Source of the DNA: Bacillota bacterium
GTDB lineage: Bacteria > Bacillota > Clostridia > Peptostreptococcales > Anaerovoracaceae
Direction of reading: 5' to 3'
Length of the DNA: 64,000 bases
NCBI GenBank assembly: GCA_017436705.1
Contig: JAFSCP010000008.1
Span: 28,696-92,695, forward strand
Of this stretch, positions 43,669 to 52,292 are shown one piece after another. The notes under the pieces are model-generated. The model worked only from the letters and a program-made list of their open reading frames with translations. It was not told the origin of the DNA and ran no database searches. How positions within the stretch are numbered: position 1 is the stretch's first letter; each line of letters starts with the position of its first letter. Made by a program: the position numbers and the translations under genes.

Positions 43669-43702
43669 TTTTCATCTTCCCTTTCTTCGTATATTTTAAC
43701 TG

Positions 43703-43785
43703 TATAGGCACAAAATAGCCTATATAGTTTATTTCATTCTAGCACTTTAGCCTATACAATTCAAGTAAGATTTAATTGAATAGGC
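43703..43785. promoter_or_regulatory. Promoter of the surface protein with four XRE operator half-sites
   Basis: Minus-strand promoter TTGAAT (43759-43764), 17 bases, TAGAAT (43736-43741). Half-sites of the type GCCTATA/TATAGGC: an inverted pair at 43703-43724 (TATAGGC, 8 bases, GCCTATA) in the early transcribed region, one at 43750-43756 inside the promoter spacer, and one (ATAGGC) at 43780-43785 just before the XRE start. A repressor bound here would block both genes. Confidence 0.65.
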
Positions 43786-43795
43786 GGTAAATATT

Positions 43796-44128
43796 ATGGA
43801 CTATTACGAAATTGGTCAAAGAATACGCAAAAGAAGAAGGGCTGCAGGTATGTCACAGGACCAGCTGGCTGAAAAAATCGGTATTTCTACCACTCATATG
43901 AGCCATATTGAAACAGGCAACACCAAGCTGAGCCTGCAGGTTTTTGTTGAGCTTTCCGAAGCTTTGGATGTGCGCACAGACGAACTTCTCTATGACACCA
44001 CGCCCGCCAGCCGCAGCACATCAATCGAAGAAATTCTTAACATTTTAGAGCACTGCGACAGCCGCCAGCTCAGAGTTATCGAAGATATTATAAAAGCTGC
44101 CAAGATATCCTTGGATAAGCACATATAG
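43796..44128 (+). CDS. XRE-family helix-turn-helix regulator
   Basis: A 110-residue regulator with an N-terminal Cro/C1 HTH (IGQRIRKRRRAAGMSQDQLA, ISTTHMSHIETGNTKLSLQ, about 5-60) and a helical C-terminal part (SIEEILNILEHCDSRQLRVIEDI) for dimerisation. Read divergently from the surface-protein gene with palindromic sites between, so it probably represses that gene and itself. Its own ribosome site is weak (AGGCGG). A strong terminator follows. Confidence 0.88.
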   Translation: MDYYEIGQRIRKRRRAAGMSQDQLAEKIGISTTHMSHIETGNTKLSLQVFVELSEALDVRTDELLYDTTPASRSTSIEEILNILEHCDSRQLRVIEDIIKAAKISLDKHI

Positions 44129-44160
44129 CAAAACAGGACCCATATGGGTCCTGTTTTATA
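44129..44160 (+). terminator. Palindromic terminator after the XRE gene
   Basis: AAACAGGACCC, AT, GGGTCCTGTTT followed by TATATT: a near-perfect symmetric hairpin that could act in both directions. Confidence 0.85.
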
Positions 44161-44214
44161 TTATTCTCCCATATTCAAAAGGCCTGAGCCCTCTGATGCC
44201 TTTCAGACCCCGCG

Positions 44215-44535
44215 CTGTCGAATCGTGCATAAGTTCCGCGCGAATCCTCATGGACGTTGAAAAAATTTTCAGTTTGCGCAAAATTTCCCGGTTCTGCGAA
44301 GGGAGTCCCTTTGCATTTTTCTGCAGAGTGATACAAGTGATTGAAACAGAAAACCCGCAAGTCGTTGCAGTTACGAAGCTTGCGGGTATTTTTCATGTTA
44401 TGGGAAATGATGATGTGCGGAAAATATGTAGGATTCGACACGTGGCTGCACGGCGCCTTTCCGCAAGTCGCGTTAAACAATGCGGCCTTGCGGATTTCAC
44501 GCGGGAATTATGCACGATTCGATGGGATTCGACAG
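44215..44535 (-). repeat. MITE-like element, copy 2 (inverted relative to copy 1)
   Basis: 321 bases, same length as copy 1 and in opposite orientation. Termini CTGTCGAATCGTGCATAA and its complement, central hairpin AACCCGCAAG ... GCTTGCGGGT (44352-44387) with compensatory changes relative to copy 1. Together the two copies enclose 39815-44214 (AP2, surface protein, XRE). Confidence 0.85.
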
Positions 44536-44547
44536 CGCCGCACCAAT

Positions 44548-44580
44548 CAGAACATAAAAAAGTGCACCGAGGTGCACTTT
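44548..44580 (-). terminator. Intrinsic terminator after the dynamin-like gene
   Basis: Minus strand AAAAGTGCACC, loop TC, GGTGCACTTTTTTATG; strong stem and U tract 20 bases after the stop. Confidence 0.9.
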
Positions 44581-44600
44581 TGCGTCTTATTGATTATTTT

Positions 44601-45884
44601 TTATTGAGCCAGCTCGCTTCTCAGCTGCACAAGCTTACGCACCAGACGGTTAAGGTCGTTGATGCGGCGGGCTACTGTGTAAGCGTTTTCTTCGCGGTGC
44701 ATGAAGATTGCCATGAGGGTTTCTTTAAGATCCGCACAGAGCTGAGCCACTGCTGCAGTGAAGCTTTCGCGCAGGTCACGGCTGCCGTCTTCGGCTACCT
44801 GGCCGCCGCGGAAAAAGTCCACAGTGCTGATATTATAATGGTACTCAATGCCGAAAAGTTCGGAAACCTTGGCGCTGAGCTGATTCTTGATGTCGTTCAT
44901 GTGAGCTTCCAGCATTCTCGGATTGCTTCTGAAGTTTTCTGCAAATTCTGCGGCTTCTGCCTGAACCTCAGCAAACATTGCTTCAATTTCAGCAAACTTT
45001 TCATCGAATTCTTTATGTGTAAGCTGAAGGGCTGTTCTGTACAGAGTAATCTGAGAAAGAGCACTTGCAACGATGTCGCGCATCTTCAGCTTTGCGGAAT
45101 CTGCGATGATGTCCTTTACTGTGGTCTGGCAGTCTTCCAGAATCGCTGTCTTCAGTTCATCGATACCGATGTTTTTCTTGGCGCTGACAGGGAAAAGGTT
45201 GATATCATCCGCATCCATCAGCTTACAGATAAGGTTTCTGCAGTATGCCAGGTAGTCAGCAAGATCGTCTTCGTCGATGGAATCGATTTTGTTGATTGCA
45301 AAATAGAACTTGGATGCGTATTCCTTGGCATTTTTCAGGAAGTCGATTTCAATCTGGTTGATAGGGCTGTCCACAGAAAGCATGAAAATTACAGCATCGC
45401 TTTCCTTCACATAGGAATATGCTTCGTCAGTGTTTTTCTGATGCACGGAGCCTACACCCGGTGTGTCCACGAAAGTCATGCCTCCTGCCAGGAAATCTGC
45501 CGGGCAGTAAAGAGCAACCTGTGAAACGCCAAGGTGGTTGTCCTGGTTTTCCTGCTCGTTGATGAAAGATGACATTTCATCGAAGGAAATTTCCTTGATG
45601 ATACCGTTGGTAAAATGAACGGTCGCAGCCTTTTCACCGTATTCGATTGTTGTAACCACTGCAGTTACAGGCACGATGCCCACCGGCAGGATTTTGTCCT
45701 GAAGGATTGCGTTTACCAGAGTGGATTTGCCGCGCTTGAACTGACCGATTACGGAAACAGTGATTTTCTGGTTTTCCAGCTTGTACGCAAGTTCCTCTGC
45801 ACGGGCAAGCTCGCCCTTAGTCAGTTCGTACTTGCCAAAAATCTCGCAGGTTTCTTTGATTGTATCTAAAATTGGTTTGTTCAT
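44601..45884 (-). CDS. Dynamin-family GTPase
   Basis: A 427-residue large GTPase of the bacterial dynamin-like group. G1 GQFKRGKSTLVNAIL near residue 46, G2 threonine in GIVPVTAVVTTIEYG, G3 VDTPGVGS near 140 and G4 INKID near 200. The rest is helical with a predicted membrane-contact tip. Members remodel or protect membranes. It is last in a group that starts with the M20 peptidase and membrane proteins, 8 bases after the M20 stop. Confidence 0.88.
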   Translation of the reverse strand: MNKPILDTIKETCEIFGKYELTKGELARAEELAYKLENQKITVSVIGQFKRGKSTLVNAILQDKILPVGIVPVTAVVTTIEYGEKAATVHFTNGIIKEISFDEMSSFINEQENQDNHLGVSQVALYCPADFLAGGMTFVDTPGVGSVHQKNTDEAYSYVKESDAVIFMLSVDSPINQIEIDFLKNAKEYASKFYFAINKIDSIDEDDLADYLAYCRNLICKLMDADDINLFPVSAKKNIGIDELKTAILEDCQTTVKDIIADSAKLKMRDIVASALSQITLYRTALQLTHKEFDEKFAEIEAMFAEVQAEAAEFAENFRSNPRMLEAHMNDIKNQLSAKVSELFGIEYHYNISTVDFFRGGQVAEDGSRDLRESFTAAVAQLCADLKETLMAIFMHREENAYTVARRINDLNRLVRKLVQLRSELAQ

Positions 45885-45892
45885 TTAAATAA

Positions 45893-47323
45893 TTACCTCT
45901 TGGAAATAATATTCAGATAGAATTTCACAGTGTCCTTTACAGTCTGCACAGGCACACGCTCGTTGTTGCCGTGGATGCGGCCGCGTTCTTCCTTGGAAAG
46001 GTGCATTGCGCTGAATCTGTAGCAGTTAGGACTGATACGTGAGTAATGGCGGCAGTCGCTGCACTGAAGCATCAGATAAGGGGAAACGATTGCTTCCGGC
46101 CATGTCTGTGAAACAGCGTCCTTAAGGTGCTGCCAGCCGTCTGTGTCTGTTACTGAGCAAGGTGATGGGTCCATACCCTGCGCAACTGTGATTTCAATGT
46201 TCGGATTGTTTACAACCTTGTTAAGGTACTCAACCGCCTTGCCTGTGGTCATGGAGCCCATGAGTCTCAGGTTTGCGCCGACCTTTGCTTCAGGCGGCAT
46301 TACGTTATAAGCATCGCTGCCTTCCATCTTGGTGAAAGCCACTGTGGTTCTCATCATAGCGTTGAGCTCGCCGCCGGACTTTTTGCAGATCATGTCCAGG
46401 ACAGGCATGAAGCACCAGAGATTGGCAAAAATCATTCTGTACAGGAAAGTTGATCTTCTGCCCAATGTATCGAACATTTCCGCAATCGGCTTGGTCAGTT
46501 CACGAGGGAACGGGTGCTTTTCGATGGCAGCAACTGCATCAGCCAGCTGGCCGATGTTTGACTTAGGAGGCGGTGTGGACGCGTGTCCGCCGTTGCCTCT
46601 GATAGTCATGTCGATGTTCATCAGGCCCTTTTCTGCGATACCGATTACCGCACACTGTTCTTTTACCCCAGGAAAGACGTTTTCAACCACAGCGCCGCCT
46701 TCGTCCAGGACAAATGCAGGCACAATTCCTCTCTCTTTAAGAAGTGCCGTAGCAGCCTCTGCGCTGCTGCCGCTGGTTTCCTCATCCCCGCAGTATGCGA
46801 AGATGATATCGTTTTCAGGTACGAATCCCTGAGCAAGGAGTGTTTCTGCCGCTTCCAGGCTTCCGCACAGTGTTACTTTAGTATCAAGGGAGCCTCTGCC
46901 CCAGAGCTCGCCGTCTATGATCTCACCACAGAAAGCGTCTCTATCCCACAGTTCCTCCATCACAGGAACCACGTCGTAGTGTGCCATGAATACTGAAGGC
47001 TGGCCGTTGCCCTTGCCTTTGAGCTTCAGGAAGATTCCTCTTCTGCCAACTTCTTCATATTCACAATTTTCAAAAACATTTGGATAAAACTCTCTCAGCA
47101 GCGATTTGAACTTGTCGAACTCGGCGTTGTCTTCAAGAGATGTATCGTCGTATGAAACGGTTTTGCAGCGGATCATCTGAGCCAGGTGGTCAACTGCCTT
47201 GTCACCGTCAAATTCCCAGTTGTTTATTTCCGGCTTTGTTTCAGCCTTTGGTCTGAACGTTGCGGTACGGACCAGAATCACTGCCGCAAACGCCGCAATT
47301 ATACCTATAATAATTCCAGCCAT
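45893..47323 (-). CDS. M20-family metallopeptidase with N-terminal membrane anchor
   Basis: A 476-residue M20/M25/M40 peptidase (carboxypeptidase S/Gly-X type). A hydrophobic N-terminus (IIIGIIAAFAAVILVRT) is a likely membrane anchor. Metal-site motifs: MAHYDVVPV near residue 120, WGRGSLDTKV (bridging Asp) near 151, YCGDEETSGSSAEA (Glu-Glu) near 187, and the later Cys/His region QCSDCRHYSRISPNCYRF. Broad-specificity dipeptide or N-acyl amino acid hydrolysis is likely. It is downstream of two small membrane proteins, suggesting uptake coupled to cleavage. Confidence 0.9.
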   Translation of the reverse strand: MAGIIIGIIAAFAAVILVRTATFRPKAETKPEINNWEFDGDKAVDHLAQMIRCKTVSYDDTSLEDNAEFDKFKSLLREFYPNVFENCEYEEVGRRGIFLKLKGKGNGQPSVFMAHYDVVPVMEELWDRDAFCGEIIDGELWGRGSLDTKVTLCGSLEAAETLLAQGFVPENDIIFAYCGDEETSGSSAEAATALLKERGIVPAFVLDEGGAVVENVFPGVKEQCAVIGIAEKGLMNIDMTIRGNGGHASTPPPKSNIGQLADAVAAIEKHPFPRELTKPIAEMFDTLGRRSTFLYRMIFANLWCFMPVLDMICKKSGGELNAMMRTTVAFTKMEGSDAYNVMPPEAKVGANLRLMGSMTTGKAVEYLNKVVNNPNIEITVAQGMDPSPCSVTDTDGWQHLKDAVSQTWPEAIVSPYLMLQCSDCRHYSRISPNCYRFSAMHLSKEERGRIHGNNERVPVQTVKDTVKFYLNIISKR

Positions 47324-47348
47324 ATTTTTTCCTCCTTAATCACCGGCG

Positions 47349-48026
47349 CTAAAGCAGGTTTTTCTTGTATAAAACTCTTGCCACAGCGATTGCAATGAGT
47401 GCGCCTACAGGTACCAGAACGCCTACGGAGCCTGCCAGTGAAGGCACGCATACAAACAGGGCAATCATGAAAATCATAGGAGCCATGGCGATTTTCCAGT
47501 TCTTTGATACGAACACTACTGCCAGTCCGCCGAAGAGTGCAGGAAGCAGGTTGTCGAACGCAGGCTGCATCATTTCAGATTCCAGGAAAGGTCTGATCTG
47601 CGCCAGAAGCAGCACGCCCACAGCGATTACAACAGTTGTAACGATTGCAGAAACTGCAATGGCAATTGTTGATACTACTTCTCCTTCTTCACTGTCGGAT
47701 TCCACTCCCATGTTCTGCATGGCGTTGAGTGCTGACGGAACTTTAAGATTTGTCAGGTTGCCTGTTACGAAGCCCAGATATGAACCGCCTGTTCCCAGCA
47801 TAGGAACGTATGTGATAACTTCGATGGCACCCACTGTCCAGAAAATCGGTGCCACACTGAGAAGGCCTTTGAGCAGGTCTCCTGCCTTTGGCCACACACC
47901 TGCATGTACGCAGATTGCCACAGGCACCATCAGGAACAGGAATAAAGCAATTACAGTCCAGATACGTCCGAAGTGGTGTACCTGATCGCGGTAATTGAGA
48001 GTCTTTGTGTTTTTATCTTCTTTCAT
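47349..48026 (-). CDS. Membrane protein, likely second subunit of a DUF5058-type transporter
   Basis: A 225-residue protein with about six membrane segments (FGRIWTVIALFLFLMVPVAI first; IAIAVSAIVTTVVIAVGVLL; ALFGGLAVVFVSKNWK last helices). I recognise no named family. It lies directly next to the DUF5058 gene and upstream of an M20 peptidase gene, an arrangement suggesting a two-subunit importer of peptides or acylated amino acids. The start at 48026 has GGAGG 8 bases upstream; a GTG nine bases earlier overlaps it. Confidence 0.6.
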   Translation of the reverse strand: MKEDKNTKTLNYRDQVHHFGRIWTVIALFLFLMVPVAICVHAGVWPKAGDLLKGLLSVAPIFWTVGAIEVITYVPMLGTGGSYLGFVTGNLTNLKVPSALNAMQNMGVESDSEEGEVVSTIAIAVSAIVTTVVIAVGVLLLAQIRPFLESEMMQPAFDNLLPALFGGLAVVFVSKNWKIAMAPMIFMIALFVCVPSLAGSVGVLVPVGALIAIAVARVLYKKNLL

Positions 48027-48040
48027 CCCAATCACCTCCG

Positions 48041-48769
48041 TTAAACTAAAGTATTGACAAAATCAGTAATCGGAATGCTCAGCGCCATACCGCCCAGAAG
48101 GCTGATTGGCAGAGCATAATCTTCGATCCATTTTGCCTTGAGAACCATTTTAAGTGCGCCGCATATCAGCATGATAATTGCAGACGCAATCATTACAAAT
48201 ACAGGGATCCAGCCTGCCAGGCCTGTGCTTACATCGGCAAAGACTACACCCAGAAACGCAGAAATCATACCCAGGAAAAGACCGTCCATAAAGATATCTC
48301 CCCACTTGCTGTCTCTGTCTTTGATCTTGTTTATTCCGCCTTCGATTTTTTTACCGAAAAGGCACACCAGAACCGGGCTGACGATAATTCCAAGAGTCAT
48401 AACCCAGGCAATAGTCACGAAAACCTGCGGGTCTGTGATTGCGTTGGAAAGACTTGCACCCATTACTGAAGCTGCAGATGCCGCAGCTGAAGTTTCATAT
48501 GTAAGTGCGCCCAGCACGCTGAGTCTGAGCCAAGGGAACGGAAATCCCAGAGATTTGCTCAGTGCAATTACTCCCAGCAGAATTGACACTGCCGGAGCGA
48601 TGGTAAACACTGCAGTGCTGACCATGGTCTTTTTAATCTTGCCCATATCCATGCCAAGTTCTTTGGCTCGTTTCAGGGCTCTGTACAGGAAATACACTGA
48701 CTGAGCTATTACGAAAGCAATTACAGCCGCAGTCAGCCCGTACATGAATCCGCTGTTTGAATTGAACAT
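48041..48769 (-). CDS. DUF5058 family membrane protein
   Basis: A 242-residue polytopic protein. The N-terminal AQSVYFLYRALKRAKELGMD, the FTIAPAVSILLGVIALS helix and PFPWLRLSVLGALTYE match DUF5058. Seven or so membrane segments; no known biochemistry, but the family is commonly found beside M20 peptidase genes in Firmicutes, hence a transport role is inferred. Six bases after the YcxB-like gene. Confidence 0.75.
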   Translation of the reverse strand: MFNSNSGFMYGLTAAVIAFVIAQSVYFLYRALKRAKELGMDMGKIKKTMVSTAVFTIAPAVSILLGVIALSKSLGFPFPWLRLSVLGALTYETSAAASAASVMGASLSNAITDPQVFVTIAWVMTLGIIVSPVLVCLFGKKIEGGINKIKDRDSKWGDIFMDGLFLGMISAFLGVVFADVSTGLAGWIPVFVMIASAIIMLICGALKMVLKAKWIEDYALPISLLGGMALSIPITDFVNTLV

Positions 48770-48775
48770 TTTTTC

Positions 48776-49297
48776 CTACTTTCTTACGATTGTTTTCTTA
48801 TGTGTAATAGTTTCAATGTAAGTCCTGAAGCTGGCGAAAGTACCCAGTGTAAAGCTGTCCTTTCTGAGAATTACACCGTTGCTGCCGTCTTTCATCAGGC
48901 AGTAAAGGTTAGGAGTTTCAACAAGCTTCTTTACTTCAGAGTACATAATTGAAGATCTGTCCACGCCGTTGGAAACTGTGATGTAGTCTTCATCAAACCA
49001 TGCAACAGTTTCATTCTGTTCGTATTTGAAATTGATTTCGGATTTCTTGATAATTTTCTTGGTTTCGCGTACAGGATAAACTGCCAGCAGAATAAAGCAG
49101 CAAAGGCCCCATGCAAGCAGAATGTTAAAAATACTCTGATGACTTGCAAAAACGACAATCACGGCCAGCAGTGCAAGCAGACCTACAAAAACTTTCCAGT
49201 CTCTGTACTTGAGCACAACTACTTTTTCTACGAATTCTTCGAGAACTTCCATACCTGTCATATATCTGTTCTCGAACATTGTTTTAACTTTTTCCAT
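48776..49297 (-). CDS. YcxB-like membrane protein
   Basis: A 173-residue protein with two adjacent membrane segments (about 35-75) and a C-terminal beta-strand domain NETVAWFDEDYITVSNGVDRSS ... LVETPNLYCLMKD ... GVILRKDSFTLGTFASFR-type, the pattern of the YcxB/PF14317 domain. Function unknown. AGGAG site; reads into the DUF5058 gene. Confidence 0.65.
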   Translation of the reverse strand: MEKVKTMFENRYMTGMEVLEEFVEKVVVLKYRDWKVFVGLLALLAVIVVFASHQSIFNILLAWGLCCFILLAVYPVRETKKIIKKSEINFKYEQNETVAWFDEDYITVSNGVDRSSIMYSEVKKLVETPNLYCLMKDGSNGVILRKDSFTLGTFASFRTYIETITHKKTIVRK

Positions 49298-49318
49298 GTA
49301 ATTTATTTCTCCTTGGTT

Positions 49319-49765
49319 TTATTTATAGAAAGCGCAGGCCTGACATGCAGGATCTTTCGCTCTTTTTTCTTCGTCACAGATCAGCGGATAAACCTTAAGG
49401 TTAGGACGGAGCTTATCGCCCATAAGTGATTTAAGCGCTGCGATTTCACAGAGTGTACCCACGAATTCAGTGTACTGACCTGTCTTGGCAGTTCTCATAG
49501 TATGTCTGTATATTTCAGGCATATTTCTGTTTTCGTGTTCTTCTGTAGCTTCATAAAAATCTTTGAATTCAGGAAGCTGAACCGGATTATAAAGCGGGCA
49601 ATATAATATGCAGGCGTTGCACTTGCTGCATCCGTCTTCATTTACCACCGGCTGTTTCTTGGTTCTGCCTTCTGCAGGACCTTCCATCTTTACACAAACA
49701 TATTTGCAGCCTACTACACAAGCGCTGCATCCGTTACAATTCTTAACTCTTTCTGTTAACTGCAT
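49319..49765 (-). CDS. Small 4Fe-4S (ferredoxin-like) protein
   Basis: A 148-residue protein with two cysteine sets: NCNGCSACVVGCKYVC near residue 9 and DGCSKCNACILYCPLYNP near 45, the second a textbook 2[4Fe-4S]-type site. The C-terminal 70 residues hold two more cysteines (CDEE, CQACAF). It is probably an electron carrier for an enzyme encoded nearby; the gene context of M20 hydrolases gives no redox partner. The start at 49765 has AGGAGG upstream; the earlier ATG at 49825 lies within the promoter side. Confidence 0.75.
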   Translation of the reverse strand: MQLTERVKNCNGCSACVVGCKYVCVKMEGPAEGRTKKQPVVNEDGCSKCNACILYCPLYNPVQLPEFKDFYEATEEHENRNMPEIYRHTMRTAKTGQYTEFVGTLCEIAALKSLMGDKLRPNLKVYPLICDEEKRAKDPACQACAFYK

Positions 49766-49806
49766 AACTATCCTCCTAAAAAACTCGTACCTTATTATTT
49801 TACTAC

Positions 49807-49837
49807 AAAAAAGCGGAACCCGCAAGGATTCCGCCCT
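49807..49837 (-). terminator. Intrinsic terminator after M20 amidohydrolase a
   Basis: Minus strand GCGGAA, loop, TTCCGCTTTTTTG, 20 bases after the M20 gene stop and before the Fe-S gene. Confidence 0.85.
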
Positions 49838-49856
49838 ATTTTAGTGTCGTATTTTG

Positions 49857-51044
49857 CTATTTATTGAGGAATTCCACCGCAATGCGGGCCATACCAGCTG
49901 CTCCTTCTCTGATAATATCAGAAACCATGCAGCATTTTGAGTTATGAAGCGGATAAACCTCTCCGCCCTCAGGGTAAGCATTGAGCCACAGAAGTGCACC
50001 GGGCACCTTTCCGTGGATGCTGTAATAGCTGAAATCTTCAGAACCTGAGAAAGGCTCTTCCATTTCAAATGCAGCATCTTCGCCAAGCTCAGCCTTTACT
50101 GCCTCTTCAATCAGGTCAATGAGGGCACTGTCGTTTTCAACGCATCTGTAGCCCTGTCTGATATCCACATCAATTCTGCAGCCGCTGAGTTTACCGACTC
50201 CTTCTGCAATATCCAGAACTTTTTCCTTGATTACATCAGAAAGCTCATTGTCATAGTATCTTGCCACGCCGCCTGCTTCTGCTTCTCCCGGAATAATGTT
50301 CACAGCCGTTCCTCCGCTGAGAAGACCTATGGAGAAAATTGCTGTTTTGAGCGGGTCAATATTTCTGGAAACGACCTGCTGGAGCATCACTATGAGCTGG
50401 CTGACAGCAAGGATTGCGTCATTTGCAGTATGTGGCTGGGAGCCGTGACCGCTTTTGCCGTGAACGTGGAAATCGTAAAGGTCAAAACCTGTGGAAACCA
50501 CGCCTTTTTTCAGACCGAATTTTCCGGCTTTATCAGTGCTCGGAACCACATGAAGAGCGATTACAGCATCCACATGAGGGTTTTCCATAACGCCTGCTTC
50601 ACACATCGGCTTAGCACCGCCATTTGGTGCAGATTCCTCTGCCGGCTGGAAAATAAATTTCACAGTGCCTCTGAACTTATCTCTGTTTTCTGCCAGTACC
50701 CTTGCAGCGGTGAGAAGTGTTGCTGTGTGGATGTCGTGGCCGCAGGCGTGCATCACACCTTCGTTCTGAGAACTCATTTCACGTCCTGTTTCTTCTGTAA
50801 CAGGAAGCGCGTCCATGTCTGCTCTGATGGCAAGGCACCTGCCATCGCCGCATTCACCTTTCAGAACGCCTACAACACCTGTGCCTGCAATCTGCTGAAC
50901 GCTGTCCAGACCGTAGCTCTTAAGTTTTTCCATTACCAGTGCGCTGGTTCTGAATTCCTGATTTGAAAGCTCAGGATGAGAGTGGATGTCATCTCTGATG
51001 ACTGCCATTTCAGGATAGTATTTTTCAATTAGTTCTTTAAACAT
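49857..51044 (-). CDS. M20D amidohydrolase a
   Basis: A 395-residue amidohydrolase of the M20D (hippurate/IAA-amino acid hydrolase) family. Motifs: IRADMDALPVTE, HACGHDIHTATLL near residue 100 (metal Cys and His), FQPAEESAPNGG near 135 (Glu-Glu). C-terminal dimerisation domain with GTAVNIIPGEAEAGG. It removes an acyl or amino group from N-acyl amino acids or related amides. Third of three consecutive homologues; its start is 12 bases after the stop of gene b. Confidence 0.92.
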   Translation of the reverse strand: MFKELIEKYYPEMAVIRDDIHSHPELSNQEFRTSALVMEKLKSYGLDSVQQIAGTGVVGVLKGECGDGRCLAIRADMDALPVTEETGREMSSQNEGVMHACGHDIHTATLLTAARVLAENRDKFRGTVKFIFQPAEESAPNGGAKPMCEAGVMENPHVDAVIALHVVPSTDKAGKFGLKKGVVSTGFDLYDFHVHGKSGHGSQPHTANDAILAVSQLIVMLQQVVSRNIDPLKTAIFSIGLLSGGTAVNIIPGEAEAGGVARYYDNELSDVIKEKVLDIAEGVGKLSGCRIDVDIRQGYRCVENDSALIDLIEEAVKAELGEDAAFEMEEPFSGSEDFSYYSIHGKVPGALLWLNAYPEGGEVYPLHNSKCCMVSDIIREGAAGMARIAVEFLNK

Positions 51045-51056
51045 TTTATTGCCTCG

Positions 51057-52226
51057 TTATTTATTGAGGAAGTCAACTGCGAACTGGGCAGCCAGTGCTG
51101 CACCTCTTTCCAGTGAATCTTCGTCAACAGTGAATTTTTCGTGATGGTTGGAGTATATGATGCCCTTGTCTTCGTTCTTCGCACCGATGAATCCGAAGAA
51201 ACCAGGAACCTTTTCCATGAACAACGCAAAGTCTTCTGAACCCATAAGGCTGTCCATGTGTGTGATGCCTTCTTCACCATAAAGCTTAAGTGCAGCTTCC
51301 TTTGCAATCTGGTTAAGTTCAGGATTGTCATTGATTACTGCAGGAAGTTTAGGGTCGAGAACGAATTCAGCAGTACATCCGTACGCTTCTGCTGTGCTTT
51401 CTGCAATCTTACTCAGCTTCTCTGCCAGTTCCTTACGGAGCTCTCTTGAGAAAGTTCTGATTGTACCAACCAGTTCCACATCGTTGCAGATGATGTTATA
51501 CATGTTGCCGCCGTGGAACTTGCCTACGGAAACAACCAGAGGGTTTACAGGGTCATTTACTCTGCTCACAAAGCTCTGAAGTGCCATAACGATTGCTGAT
51601 GCAGCAAGAATAGCGTCGTGTCCCAGATGCGGTGAGGAACCGTGAGTCTGGAGGCCCTTTACTCTGATTGTAAAGTTATCGCAGGAAGCCATTCTTTTGC
51701 CTTCGTCAACGCAGATGAAAGGAGCCTTTACTGTTCCCCATATATGAAGTCCGAAGATGGCATCAACGCCGTCCAGGACATTGTGATCAACGTAATATTT
51801 CGCTCCGCATGCCATCTCTTCACCGGACTGAAGAATGAGCTTCACTTTACCGCAGAGCTGGTCCTTTACTTCAGCAAGAATTTTTGCTGCACCAAGGAGC
51901 ATTCCCATATGTGCATCGTGGCCGCATGCATGCATTACGCCATGGTTTTCGGATGCAAAAGGAAGTCCTGTGCCTTCCACTACAGGAAGTGCATCAATGT
52001 CTGATCTGAGCATGATTGTCTTGCCCGGTCTGCCTGTGTCAAGGGTTGCAATCAGGCCGGGATAATCTTCAAAAGTTTCAATTCCGTAGCCCATGCTTTC
52101 CAGGTCTGCCTTGAGAGCTTTGGTTGTTTCCCATTCCTCAAAGCTAAGCTCAGGATGCTGATGGTAATATCTTCTTCTGTCAATAATGTAGTCGCGGTTT
52201 TTCTCCGCAAGTGCTCTGATATCCAT
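51057..52226 (-). CDS. M20D amidohydrolase b
   Basis: A 389-residue paralogue of the flanking genes. LRSDIDALPVVE, HACGHDAHMGMLLGAA near residue 98, and QSGEEMACG where its neighbours have QPAEE: the catalytic Glu pair is kept but the Pro-Ala is not. Further: FHGGNMYNIICNDVELVGTIRTF and FVLDPKLPAVIND. Same kind of amide hydrolysis, substrate probably different. Separated from gene c by a terminator hairpin, coupled to gene a. Confidence 0.92.
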   Translation of the reverse strand: MDIRALAEKNRDYIIDRRRYYHQHPELSFEEWETTKALKADLESMGYGIETFEDYPGLIATLDTGRPGKTIMLRSDIDALPVVEGTGLPFASENHGVMHACGHDAHMGMLLGAAKILAEVKDQLCGKVKLILQSGEEMACGAKYYVDHNVLDGVDAIFGLHIWGTVKAPFICVDEGKRMASCDNFTIRVKGLQTHGSSPHLGHDAILAASAIVMALQSFVSRVNDPVNPLVVSVGKFHGGNMYNIICNDVELVGTIRTFSRELRKELAEKLSKIAESTAEAYGCTAEFVLDPKLPAVINDNPELNQIAKEAALKLYGEEGITHMDSLMGSEDFALFMEKVPGFFGFIGAKNEDKGIIYSNHHEKFTVDEDSLERGAALAAQFAVDFLNK

Positions 52227-52245
52227 AAAATATCCTCCATATTGA

Positions 52246-52282
52246 AAAATAACGGCACAACGTTACCATTGTGCCGTCTTAC
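52246..52282 (-). terminator. Hairpin terminator between M20D genes c and b
   Basis: Minus strand ACGGCACA, loop ATGGTAACGT, TGTGCCGT followed by TATTTTTCAAT. Eight-pair stem with a U-rich tail, so gene b may be read at a lower level than gene c. Confidence 0.75.
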
Positions 52283-52292
52283 GTTTAAAAGT

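Larger units (their letters stand above)
44161..44600. other. Gene-free stretch, mostly a MITE-like element
   Basis: 440 bases without a gene between the XRE and dynamin-like genes, holding repeat element copy 2 (44215-44535) and the dynamin-gene terminator. Peptide-like frames through it are shared with copy 1 only because the DNA is. Confidence 0.7.

Noticed and set aside
44175..45524. Open frames across repeat copy 2, including a 442-codon plus-strand frame antisense to the dynamin-like gene
   Set aside because: The shared peptides in the repeat come from repeat DNA, and the remainder is antisense to a well-supported GTPase gene; no ribosome site.
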